From Symsagittifera roscoffensis (lineage: Eukaryota > Xenacoelomorpha > Acoela > Convolutidae): a DNA stretch of 64,000 bases. Shown in pieces: positions 1 through 8,461 of this stretch; the first letter of the stretch is position 1; the number at the start of each line of letters is the position of its first letter. The position numbers were made by a program, and so were the translations under genes. A model generated the notes under the pieces. The model did not search any database and was not told the DNA's origin. It saw nothing but the letters and a program-made list of their open reading frames with translations. The stretch lies in assembly GCF_963678635.1 (NCBI RefSeq), contig NC_087065.1, positions 76,111,786 to 76,175,785 on the forward strand, in the 5' to 3' direction.

Positions 1-1
1 A

Positions 2-1198
2 GGTTTTTACGGATTATGTGGTCTACCAAATTTCTTCAGTAGAATAATGACAAAACATTTTGCACCCTTAATAAAAAAAAATCAAGCAGTAACCTATATA
101 GACGATACAGTAATGCAAGCACAAACTGTAGAAGAAATGTTCGACATCATTGCTACATACCATGACTTATTAAGAAAAACAGGATTAAAAGCTCAACCAG
201 AAAAGACAAAATTTTTTTTGAGAAGAGTTCAGTTTGTAGGACATGTATTAAATAAAAATGGCATACAACCAGTCAAGAAAAAGGTAGATGATCTCAAGGC
301 ATTGAAATCGCCAGAGAACAAAAGAGATGTAATGAGAGTGTTAGGTTGTTTAGGATTCTATAGTTTAAATATAAAGAATTTACCTGTAGACTCAAAACCT
401 TTCAATGATTTGATACGGAATGATACAGTTTTTAAAGGGACACAAGATCATGAAAAACTATTTAACGAAATAAAAGAAAGAATTAGCGCAGATACAATCT
501 TAGCAATACCAGACACAAGATATCCTTTCCATGTACACGTAGACTCATCATCAATAGGAATAGGTTCAATATTGGTACAAGAATTCCCAGAAGGAAAACG
601 TATAATATCCTTTAATTCAAGAGTATATAACAAAGAGGAACAAAAAATGTCAACAACAGCTGGAGAGCTTTGCGGTGTTGTATCAGCTCTACAAACATAC
701 GAACACTATTTATTAGGTTCACCACATCCAATATATCTCTACACTGATCACGAAGCTTTGATTTACCTTTGGGGAAAAAGAGGTAAACTTTCCCATAGAT
801 ATTTTAGATACCAGTTGGTTATATCACAATTCCAAAATTTGAAAATTATTTGGACCGAAGGAAAAAACCTAGCATTCCCGGATACTTTAAGCAGAAATGT
901 AAGAACTAAAGATTTAGACAAACACCAATTAAAAGATAAGAAAATTCCCAAAGACATTCTATTCTACGACGAAAATGGCTACGAAGAAAAATACTTCATA
1001 GTACATGATACCGAAAAAAGACCCGGCGACGAATTTTTTCCTGTCATTAAACAAGATAAGAATGGTGTAACTAGATTCAAAATAAATAACGACAAATTAA
1101 TCAAAATACCCAAAGAAACAAGAAAAGAACAAATTTGCTCACTAACTGATATAGTTCTTGCTTTATACAAGGTTCAGCTATCAACCAAGTTAGAATGA
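2..1198 (+). CDS. pol: Ty3/gypsy pol, reverse transcriptase (3' part) and RNase H, 5' cut by window edge
   Basis: The frame is open from base 2, so the gene began upstream of the window; the first ATG at 47 is internal. The RT catalytic box reads YIDD (bases 95-106), preceded by a GLCGLPNFF stretch matching the conserved RT motif just upstream. RNase H follows with all four expected acidic residues visible: D in HVDSSS, E in AGELCG, D in YTDHEA and D in FPDTLSR. The order RT-RNase H-integrase identifies a Ty3/gypsy (Metaviridae) type polymerase, which copies element RNA into DNA in cytoplasmic particles. After RNase H the frame continues for about 100 charged residues and stops at TGA 1196-1198, which overlaps the ATG of the next ORF (ATGA). 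The missing part would hold gag, protease and the RT N-terminus. Confidence 0.93.
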   Translation, partial: GFYGLCGLPNFFSRIMTKHFAPLIKKNQAVTYIDDTVMQAQTVEEMFDIIATYHDLLRKTGLKAQPEKTKFFLRRVQFVGHVLNKNGIQPVKKKVDDLKALKSPENKRDVMRVLGCLGFYSLNIKNLPVDSKPFNDLIRNDTVFKGTQDHEKLFNEIKERISADTILAIPDTRYPFHVHVDSSSIGIGSILVQEFPEGKRIISFNSRVYNKEEQKMSTTAGELCGVVSALQTYEHYLLGSPHPIYLYTDHEALIYLWGKRGKLSHRYFRYQLVISQFQNLKIIWTEGKNLAFPDTLSRNVRTKDLDKHQLKDKKIPKDILFYDENGYEEKYFIVHDTEKRPGDEFFPVIKQDKNGVTRFKINNDKLIKIPKETRKEQICSLTDIVLALYKVQLSTKLE

Positions 1199-2523
1199 TT
1201 CAAAACAAAACACCAAATAGTAATGCAAGTGACGAAGAATCAGATCATAACTACTCCAAATTGTCCTTCGAATTAAACACTAACCCAACCCAATATGGGG
1301 ATTATATGTCAAATTACGATATTGAAGACCAGTCCGACCTCCTATTTTTTGAACCGATTAATGAACAAGATGAGATAATCCAAGAATGTTTACTAAACGA
1401 AGAAATTGCATTATGTGAACAATTAACCAATAAACTAGAAAACAAAAAAATTGCAACCAAACTGCCTAACGAAACACTTACAAACAAGAATAACCTTACT
1501 CAGATATTTACTAGTTTCAACAACCTAGGAAAAAATATAGATTTAAACACAGAACTTATTGCCAGAGAACAAGACACGGATGCAGTCATAAAAATCGTAA
1601 AAGAATTAGTGAGAAACAAAAACAAAGACTCAAAAAATATACATTATAGACAATCGAAAGCTTTATCTTCATATCTAAATAAATTTGAAACATTATTATT
1701 ATTAAGAAATGTTCTTTGCATCAAACAAACATCAGATAATCCCGAAGTGAAAGAAATTAAAATTTGTGTACCTATGTCACTTTTTATAAAAACATTTGAA
1801 TTGGCCCATACAGATCAATTAGCAGGTCATGTAGGAAAAGACAAAACCATTGCGAATATAAAACAATTTTTCTTTTGGCCAGGCATGTATAAATGGATAA
1901 CCCAGTTAATAGCAGGATGTCTTGACTGTCAAAAAAATAAACACAAACGTCACGATCTTAACCAAGCACCGTTAGAACAATGAACGGATACGGTACCTTT
2001 CCCGTTTCATACTGTACACATAGATCATAAAGGACCAATTAACCCTGCATCAAACGGAAAGAAACACTGTTTAGTTGTGGTAGATTCATTTTCTCGATTC
2101 CTCCAAGTATATCCAGTAGCTAACACTACCGCATTTGAAACAGTAAAAACTTTAGAAAAATTTATTCTCACATTTGGTATTCCACAAAAACTTGTTTATG
2201 ATAAAGGAACAGCTTTCATGAACGAAGATTTTACTAGTTGGCTTCATGAACTAAGAATAACCCATGCTCCCAGAATCGCATATTCACCATGGACAAATGG
2301 TAAAGTGGAAATACAAAACAAACATCTAGGAACACATTTTAGAATTTTCTTTGATCAAGCAAAGGGAAATTGGAGTGATCTAGCTGCGAAATTCGCTTTC
2401 GCTCATAACACCACTATCAACGCAAGTACTGGATTAACACCATACGAAACTGTTTTTGGACAAAAACCTCAAATACCAATCTCTTTAAAACTAGGTCCTA
2501 CAAACAATTCTATGAAATTCTAA
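1195..2523 (+). pseudogene. pol: Ty3/gypsy integrase (zinc domain plus DD35E core), interrupted by TGA at 1981
   Basis: Integrase inserts the element DNA into host chromosomes. A roughly 200-residue acidic, Asn-rich linker precedes the HHCC zinc domain: His codons at 1807 and 1828, Cys codons at 1918 and 1927. The catalytic triad lies in the same frame but after an in-frame TGA (1981-1983): Asp in HIDHKGP (2023), Asp in YDKGTAF (2200) and Glu in GKVEIQN (2308). The last two are separated by 35 residues, the canonical DD35E spacing. The stop therefore separates the zinc domain from the core, and the copy is probably not functional unless TGA is read through. The frame is -1 relative to RT-RNase H, joined by an ATGA overlap. 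The ORF ends TAA at 2521-2523, overlapping the next ATG. Confidence 0.9.
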
Positions 2524-2939
2524 TGAAATCAAGGAATAAAGTTGTCAATACACCACTCACCAACAAATCATTTCAAAACCCAATGGGTTCATCAGAATAT
2601 TTACCTGTCGAAACACACCATAGACGAGAAAATAATATAGAACTACACGATACTGAGCAAGAAAAAACCTTAACGAATATTGACTCAGGATTTGAAGAGC
2701 ACAACACAGAAGCTATACAAATGCCACATACACCAGGATTAGCTCAGAGAAGGCTAACCTCAACACCTCTTTATCCAAACGATAGGAATGGTAATAATTT
2801 TGATGAATTGTCATATATACCAACTACATCAAGTCACAATCTCCAAAACGGACAGACATCTGTTCAAACGGGCTCGACAAATGAAAAAATTCAGAGACAT
2901 CGGCGACAACCCAGCTTCTACCAAGCAGGATTCAACTAA
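2523..2939 (+). CDS. pol C-terminal tail or small hypothetical ORF
   Basis: This 138-codon ORF starts at an ATG that shares its A with the TAA stop of the integrase frame (TAATG). The product is hydrophilic, rich in Asn, Thr, His and Glu, and ends in a basic RHRRQPS segment. No domain is recognised and no membrane segment is visible. It lies exactly where the C-terminal tail of integrase would be expected, so it may be the shifted continuation of pol, either by decay or by coupled reinitiation. Alternatively it is a separate accessory ORF between pol and env. The overlap and position favour the pol tail. Confidence 0.5.
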   Translation: MKSRNKVVNTPLTNKSFQNPMGSSEYLPVETHHRRENNIELHDTEQEKTLTNIDSGFEEHNTEAIQMPHTPGLAQRRLTSTPLYPNDRNGNNFDELSYIPTTSSHNLQNGQTSVQTGSTNEKIQRHRRQPSFYQAGFN

Positions 2940-3111
2940 AGAATCTCTAATAGTCTTCACTAGCTAAAAACTCATTTTGTAATCTCCGGGTCATCAATTT
3001 GGATACAAAAGATTATTCAAACTATGACCCCACACGTAATGGTCAATCAAACTAGTCAATTTTTTATAAAACAATGGTTTCTTCCAATAAAAACCAACCA
3101 AATTCGCGATA
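2940..3111 (+). other. pol-env junction, no gene seen
   Basis: These 172 bases between the pol tail stop and the probable env start contain no ORF of note. They could hold a splice acceptor for a subgenomic env RNA, but no convincing pyrimidine-AG precedes the ATG pair at 3112. Confidence 0.4.
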
Positions 3112-5457
3112 ATGATGAAATTTACTACCCTACTTTCAACATTTATACCTCTTGTCATTCTACAGAATGATGATTTGGAAAACGTATCGAATTCTCTCAA
3201 AGTTATTCACTATGACTGTTCAAGCATGCAGGAAAATAAAATTAAATCAAGTGGCCCCATGTAAAGTTAGCCCAGAAAACCTTTACACTACCGATAGCAC
3301 AATTAGCGTATATCAACGGTCTTATAGAACATACGTGAACGCAGTTATGTGTAAAATAAAAAAACATTTCCCATTCGTTATAATTGCGGAATGTGGGCAC
3401 ATTCTTTCATCGTTCACAATATGAACATGATAACCTATGAAATTATTATACCACCAGAAGATTGCGAAAAAGCAGCAAAAAACAACAAAATTACAGTGAA
3501 TGAAGATGGATACACCCATGAACTAATTATAAAAATGGATGAAAGTATTTTACAACACAGAAATGAAGGAACATCATTAGAAGGCGACAGTTCGACAGCA
3601 TGGAAGAAAAGGGGACAAATCAAACACTATAGTTACGAAACCCACATGCAAAAAGTTCAACTCAAAGTAAATCTAGAAACAAAACAAGTACAAAATCCTT
3701 ACGGTATCCCATTACCATGCACAGTACTCGAAGGCGGATGCGAATCAACATCATTAGACCCTTATGCTTACACTTGGGACATGCCCCAAAATTGCGTAGT
3801 CACAAAATTGTTTTCTCAAAAAGCGAAAATGGTCAAGTACGCTACTGAGTTGGACCACCCTCAATATCATATACTGAGTGAGGGATCGGCACCCAATGGC
3901 TTACACCTCAAAATTCGCATTTACAACAAGCAGCAAGAAGTCTGCAGCAGGCCAGGAGCATTATATAAAACAAATTTTGAGTCCTTGTTTATTTCTTATT
4001 CAGGCGGTTTTGATATGAACACTGGTAAATCCAGCAACATACGACACGATGATAGAAATTACTATCAAATACAAATAAATGAGAACGATCAAATAAGAGT
4101 GAAACCTTTGAACTATCCTCTGGGATCAGGTAATTTTTCATTCCTCCATGATGACCGTAACAATAAAAATCGGGATCCTCTTTGGCGCCATGTAGGTACC
4201 GATGAAATTGATTACGAACTTCATCTGGGCGCAAAGTTAGATTACATAATGTACTTTAATGCTAAACAACTCAGACATTCTGAAATGACATTATTACAGA
4301 ATCAATGTGAACTCGAAAGAACACAAATTCTAACAATAATGATGTTAGCTTTACAAAATACCAGGCTTGCAGGATACATGTTAACCGGCAACCACTCTAT
4401 GTTTTTGGACACCGATGGAGCAGTTGGCTGGCTGTATCACTGCCCTAAAAAAGTTTCACCTCTTAAAGTTCTCGAAAAATGCTTTGATCGAATACCGATC
4501 TTTTACAACAGGCGAACAATGTTTGTCGACCCTATTACCCGCCAAACTTTTCCTTTTGCCAACGAAATACATTGCGTTGGTGGCTACAAAAATGCCTTTC
4601 AACTTGATTTAGATGATAATTTATCTTGGTACCAATTAATGCCGGCTCCAATACCTTTCAAGACTCCTTTAATGTTCGCTCCACAAGATATAGGCCATAT
4701 TACGGAATTTCCCGTATACGATTCCCGACGCGCAGGCATGTATACCCCAAAACAATTAAAAGCTTTTTGGGATAACATTAATCATAAAACAGCATCAACA
4801 TCCATTCTCAAAAAAATTACATGAACTGTTCTCCAAAATGGACACATGGATTATGCAAATTCCGACGCTTTAACCGCTGCAATGGGTTTAAACCAAACAT
4901 TTTATCTAGATTCTCTGCTCTCACCAGGATTTTTCATGATTAGTTTCATCGGAACATTCGGTTTTGTTGCTTTTTTCCTAGAAAAAATCGGAATTTATTT
5001 TGCCTGTTTTCTTTTTCTCAAATTCCTGCTAGAAATAATAGTAACAATTATTAAAGCTTTGGAAATTAATCAGCTAACAAATCGTACTATGAGCTTCTGG
5101 AAGATAATATTAGGTGCCACGTATAACCTTTTCGTTCTATCAGTTTTTACTTCTATTTTCTCAAACGAAAACTCCAATCTTGAATCATCAGATTTGCGAA
5201 ACTCAAGACAAAAACAAATACGACAACAAAATCATAATCAAAATATTTACCAAGAAAGCACTGCTTCAATACCTATGGTAGAGCGAAATGAGCCTGCAGT
5301 ACCCTTAATGTCACCAGATTCGCGAAACGAACCTGGTTTATACCCAGACCTAAATAACCAAAATGAACATTTAGTACGGACCAATGTAATAGGAACGATC
5401 TCTAGCACAACAATCCCTCATCCAACCACCAACAACAACACTATAACTCCAACCTAA
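3112..5457 (+). pseudogene. env: envelope-like glycoprotein gene of the retroelement, with two frame changes and one internal TGA
   Basis: The gene sits directly after pol, as env does in envelope-bearing Ty3/gypsy elements. Codons from ATG 3112 give a short hydrophobic signal-peptide-like start and an exposed Cys, then TAA at 3262. Coding character continues in the +1 frame to about 3370, then returns to the first frame from about 3355 to TGA 4822-4824. The long central part (477 codons from 3391) is Cys-containing with several N-glycosylation-type sites, looking like an ectodomain. In the same frame after the TGA (4825-5457) lie two or three strongly hydrophobic stretches (about 4918-5070 and 5095-5150), then a hydrophilic Pro/Asn tail. 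So stop and frame changes split signal, ectodomain and anchor. The family is uncertain: the layout suggests a fusion glycoprotein, possibly the chuvirus/gB-like kind found in some invertebrate elements, but I could not test that. No joined sequence is given. Confidence 0.7.
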
Positions 5458-5478
5458 GCAACAGTTTTCTATTTCAGA

Positions 5479-5790
5479 ATGCCCTCAAGAAAACTGTGCA
5501 TCCCCATAGACCAAATGCTAGTCGATATTTTAGACAGACAAGTTCTTTTACTGATTCAATTTCCCACACTTACAAATAAACTGTTTACACGAATAGCAGC
5601 TGTTGATTTACCTCAATTGGGAACCAATAATTTTATACGCCTCATGCTAATTGTTTACCCAGGGAAAGTGATTCATGAAGCTGTCATTGAATCATCGAAT
5701 CCCAAATATAATTATATCTGTTCGTTTCTTCAAAGTAACGAATCTGCTATCATAAAAATTACTTCAGAAGGAGTTCATTTTTGTGTGTGA
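5479..5790 (+). CDS. accessory small protein A (paralogous family, member 1)
   Basis: 103 codons from ATG 5479, one base after a strong acceptor-like ttttctatttcag (5465-5477) and 21 bases after the env-frame TAA. No known domain is recognised. It is clearly homologous to the next ORF: both have LV-ILDR near the start, then LLIQ-P, a strand-like LMLIVYP or LMIITYP, a YICS-L segment and the ending G-HFCV. The predicted character is alternating beta-strand-like with no signal peptide or membrane segment, so a soluble intracellular protein is likely. It stops at TGA 5788, and the same frame runs open into the next ORF. Confidence 0.65.
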   Translation: MPSRKLCIPIDQMLVDILDRQVLLLIQFPTLTNKLFTRIAAVDLPQLGTNNFIRLMLIVYPGKVIHEAVIESSNPKYNYICSFLQSNESAIIKITSEGVHFCV

Positions 5791-5832
5791 AATACCACGA
5801 TACAAAGAATTTACTTGAACACAAACATTCAA

Positions 5833-6108
5833 ATGTTGGTAGGAATTTTGGATCGAGACAATCGTTTATTAATTCAACTCCCAGGTTATGCAAACAAACT
5901 ACCAGCATTAATAGCATCAGCAATATTACCAAAAACCAAACCAAATGATTGCATTCACCTTATGATAATAACTTATCCTGAGGAAACTGTTCAAGAAATT
6001 GAAATTGACTCTTCAAAGAAAAAATATGATTATATTTGTTCTTTACTGGAAGGAAATAGCTCAGCAGTCGTCATTACCGATTTCAAAGGAATTCACTTCT
6101 GTGTATAA
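5833..6108 (+). CDS. accessory small protein B (member 2, tandem paralogue of A)
   Basis: 91 codons from the first ATG (5833); no ATG lies in frame further upstream before the TGA at 5788, although the frame itself is open. It aligns end to end with protein A: LLIQLP, IHLMIITYP, KKYDYICSLLE, SSAVVI and a G-HFCV ending, roughly half of positions matching by eye. The upstream 42 bases contain only a weak AG. It may be a separate gene or the second half of a two-domain A-B protein whose junction is now TGA. Function unknown. Confidence 0.6.
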   Translation: MLVGILDRDNRLLIQLPGYANKLPALIASAILPKTKPNDCIHLMIITYPEETVQEIEIDSSKKKYDYICSLLEGNSSAVVITDFKGIHFCV

Positions 6109-6173
6109 GTATTTAACCAAAAACAACAAAATTGAATGGATACTTTCCAAATATAAAATTTGGAGAAAAATAA

Positions 6174-6713
6174 ATGTTCCTTGACACACTAAATCAAAAT
6201 TTGTGCTTAATCATATCTTGTCCTCATTTCCCAAAGAAATTCTTTTCCCGAGTCACAACAGCAATTTTACCATCCGTAGCAATTGATAACAATTTACACT
6301 TAATTATCAACGACTTTCACCATAATCAAAATTACGATATTATCGTAAAGCAAACCAATCCTAGATACAAAGATATTCTTCATATCTTAAAGTATAAAAA
6401 CTCAGCCATATTCGAAACTGCTTGTGAAGAAATTATTTTTAATATTGAACATAAACTCATGTTATTTAAACAAAACAATCGTCACGTACTCCTTTACCAA
6501 ATAGAAAAATCCTTCGACGCTTGTAACGATTCATATTGTCCAAAACTTATCTTATATTTTGATTATTGTAATACTTGAGAAGACGGAACAATTGAAATCT
6601 TCCACAACTCGCCATATTGGAACTTTTTTCTAGTTTTGTCGAATACATGCTTAAGTCATCTGCCAAAAGACATAAGCGATTTCCATTCAAATGATCTCAC
6701 TAACCTCTCGTAA
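6174..6713 (+). CDS. accessory protein C, two family domains in one frame, in-frame TGA at 6576
   Basis: The ORF runs 134 codons from ATG 6174 to TGA 6576-6578. Its first 90 residues match the A/B family (LCLIISCP, LHLIIND, TNPRYKDILHIL, NSAIFE). A second domain begins about 6436. After the TGA the same frame continues to TAA 6711, and this extension (IEIF, then SPYWNFFLVLS) closely resembles the C-terminal part of protein E (LSFY, then SRYWPFFLFVS). The TGA therefore interrupts a real second domain and does not mark its end. The extension overlaps the start of D by 23 bases in another frame. Known function: none. Confidence 0.6.
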
Positions 6714-6930
6714 TCTGTTTATCCGGTTACCAAACCTACGTTACTCACTCATTGGAGTAGAAAAACACTCTGAAAACTTTTATCTTTTACATGTGAGTAA
6801 GGTTAAATCCAGTATAGCAACTACAATAACAGTTCCAGGAAATCACCCTAATTTCCTTGAACTAAGTCATTTTCTTGCTTTTGACACAAATGCAGAATTT
6901 TTTCTAAATCCACCTATTTTCTCTAATTAG
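6691..6930 (+). CDS. accessory small protein D (member of family)
   Basis: 79 codons from ATG 6691, ending TAG 6928-6930. The pattern matches the family loosely: an N-terminal NLFIRLP strand, a middle YLLHVSKV strand, an ITVPGNHPNFLELSHFL segment at the KY-xx-I position of A, and a final acidic-hydrophobic strand. An acceptor-like acttttttctag lies about 60 bases upstream. The terminal TAG is itself preceded by cctattttctctaat and could be the acceptor of the next cistron. Function unknown. Confidence 0.5.
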   Translation: MISLTSRNLFIRLPNLRYSLIGVEKHSENFYLLHVSKVKSSIATTITVPGNHPNFLELSHFLAFDTNAEFFLNPPIFSN

Positions 6931-6935
6931 AAAAA

Positions 6936-7172
6936 ATGATGTTTAATATCAACGACCAACCAGTTTTAGTTATTCATATAAAGAAAACATTTGAATTACA
7001 ACCACATTTACAAGTTTACATGATAGTTAATGTTCGATACATCGAAACAGGTACTTTTGAGGAACTTAGTTTTTACTCCACTTCCCGATATTGGCCATTC
7101 TTTCTTTTTGTATCTGATCACCCAGAGTCTTGTCCTACCAATATGGAATGTGAACATTGTACCTTAGACTAG
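6936..7172 (+). CDS. accessory small protein E (member of family)
   Basis: 78 codons from ATG 6936, five bases after the stop of D, which forms a good splice acceptor (tattttctctaattag). It shares the family layout: PVLVIHI strand, VYMIVNV strand and a SRYWPFFLFVSD segment, the last strongly similar to the read-through end of C. The tail has three Cys (SCPTNMECEHC) that might bind a metal, inference only. It stops at TAG, two bases before the next ATG. Confidence 0.5.
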   Translation: MMFNINDQPVLVIHIKKTFELQPHLQVYMIVNVRYIETGTFEELSFYSTSRYWPFFLFVSDHPESCPTNMECEHCTLD

Positions 7173-7173
7173 A

Positions 7174-7407
7174 ATGATAATTTTTTACGAAAGAACCTTT
7201 GTCCAAATTAAAGGGTTCCAACGCTCCTTCATTCTAGCAGAAAAATTCAAAATAATCCCCATTTTTATAATTCATTTCGAAACGCTTTATAATGGCGAAC
7301 TACACAGCACCATTAATAAACCAAGCAATAAATACTGGCATTTAATACTATGTCTTGCAAATAGCCTAACATTTCCCATTCCCTGCGATCTAGACCAGAT
7401 TGAATGA
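7174..7407 (+). CDS. accessory small protein F (member of family)
   Basis: 77 codons from ATG 7174. The stop of E and this start are separated by one base (TAG-a-ATG), which would be an extreme form of operon packing if the TAG serves as trans-splice acceptor. It has the family outline: FVQIKGF, IFIIHFE, then SNKYWHLILCLAN at the position of NPKYNYICSFL in A. It ends TGA 7405; the same frame is open through to the RING1 start nine bases later. Function unknown. Confidence 0.5.
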   Translation: MIIFYERTFVQIKGFQRSFILAEKFKIIPIFIIHFETLYNGELHSTINKPSNKYWHLILCLANSLTFPIPCDLDQIE

Positions 7408-7416
7408 GCAGTGAGA

Positions 7417-7785
7417 ATGACAACTGAATGTCCTATATGTTTGGAAATTTGCGATCAAATGAAAAAATTACACAAAAATTTACCTCCACAACCACCACAT
7501 TTAGTTTGCGTTAATTGTTATAATAAACTCAAGCTAAGAGCTAGTACACCATTCGCAAAAATTCCTTGCCCCATTTGCAGGCAGATTATTCATGTAATTA
7601 ATATGACAGAATATGATGTCTGTAATATCTGCAACCAATTAGTGTTATCCAGAAACAAACGAAAAGGTAAACATATGATAGTTAAGCACCCTTATATTAC
7701 TATATGCAATAACTTCATTGAGAAATGCAAAAGCATCTGCCCTATCTGTTTTTCCAAAAATGCCTTTGATGAGTTTTGGGCATAA
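7417..7785 (+). CDS. RING-like zinc-finger protein 1 (C2-H-H-C4 variant) with second zinc-binding module
   Basis: 122 codons from ATG 7417. Putative zinc ligands are C5, C8, H19, H28, C31, C34, C51 and C54, spaced CxxC-x10-H-x8-H-xxC-xxC-x16-CPIC. A typical RING is C3HC4 or C3H2C3 with the third ligand one to three residues before the His; here that Cys is absent and a His nine residues upstream is conserved in all three paralogues. A second cluster follows (VCNIC, KHPYITIC, CKSICPIC). RING proteins are commonly E3 ubiquitin ligases and many viruses carry them to redirect host ubiquitination; applying that here is inference. It ends TAA 7783. Confidence 0.72.
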   Translation: MTTECPICLEICDQMKKLHKNLPPQPPHLVCVNCYNKLKLRASTPFAKIPCPICRQIIHVINMTEYDVCNICNQLVLSRNKRKGKHMIVKHPYITICNNFIEKCKSICPICFSKNAFDEFWA

Positions 7786-7799
7786 CTTCTTTTTATACA

Positions 7800-8039
7800 A
7801 TGGCAAACGAATGCCCTGTTTGTCTAGAATTGAAAACAACCCTTCAATTAAGAGAACTTCACAAAAGAAAGTATCCACAACCCTTTCATTTTATTTGTAA
7901 TGAATGCTACATGACTCTCAAATCCAAAACTAACTTAATTTTTGACAAATTCTTATGCCCAATATGCCGCCAGGATGTTCACGTACTAAATTTCGAACAA
8001 ATTAACAAATGTCTGACCTGTAAAGGCAATAAAAAATGA
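7800..8039 (+). CDS. RING-like zinc-finger protein 2, truncated second module
   Basis: 79 codons from ATG 7800, 14 bases after RING1. Ligands C5, C8, H21, H30, C33, C36, C53 and C56 keep the same H-x8-H-xxC-xxC pattern. Identity to RING1 is high around the ligands: ECP-C-LE, P-QPxH, CPICRQ-VHV. Only the first CxxC (CLTC) of the second module remains before TGA 8037, and the reading frame stays open past the TGA into the next ORF, so the C-terminus may have been lost or exchanged. Likely a recent tandem duplicate of RING1. Confidence 0.7.
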   Translation: MANECPVCLELKTTLQLRELHKRKYPQPFHFICNECYMTLKSKTNLIFDKFLCPICRQDVHVLNFEQINKCLTCKGNKK

Positions 8040-8075
8040 ATAAACAATTATGCTGTTTGTTTAGGAAGTCGCAAA

Positions 8076-8351
8076 ATGTTCTGCTTGGTAATGGACATTG
8101 ATTTTGTCCTTGATTATAATCTCCTCGTCCAAGTTGACGGATACCAAGCGCGCACAAACCGTATTTATATTCATCCCAATCAACAGCAGTTGAATATTTT
8201 TTGCACAAGTTATAGTCCTGGCTTCCACGATGAAGAAAAATTTACTGTCAAAAGCAGCAGTAGATTTTTTAATATTATCTTAAATGCATTCAACAATGAC
8301 GAAGATGTTATCGACATAAATTTCCAAACCTCCAATCGACTTATTTTTTAA
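8076..8351 (+). CDS. accessory small protein G (distant family member)
   Basis: 91 codons from ATG 8076, after an acceptor-like ctgtttgtttag (8053-8064). It resembles A-F in outline: LLVQVDGY near residue 16, a LNIFCTSYSP strand, a VKSSSRFFNIILNAF segment at the KY-xx-I position and an acidic end. No signal peptide, membrane segment or catalytic motif is seen. It lies between RING2 and RING3, so family members and RING genes are interleaved. Confidence 0.5.
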   Translation: MFCLVMDIDFVLDYNLLVQVDGYQARTNRIYIHPNQQQLNIFCTSYSPGFHDEEKFTVKSSSRFFNIILNAFNNDEDVIDINFQTSNRLIF

Positions 8352-8461
8352 ATTTTTCCTTCTTTAAAAAAATTATTCAGATAACTGTACCAGCTTTTAT
8401 ATGTAAAATTTTTCAAGCTTGTTATTTTTATTTCCAAAGTTTTCTTTATGTTTCTCAACCC

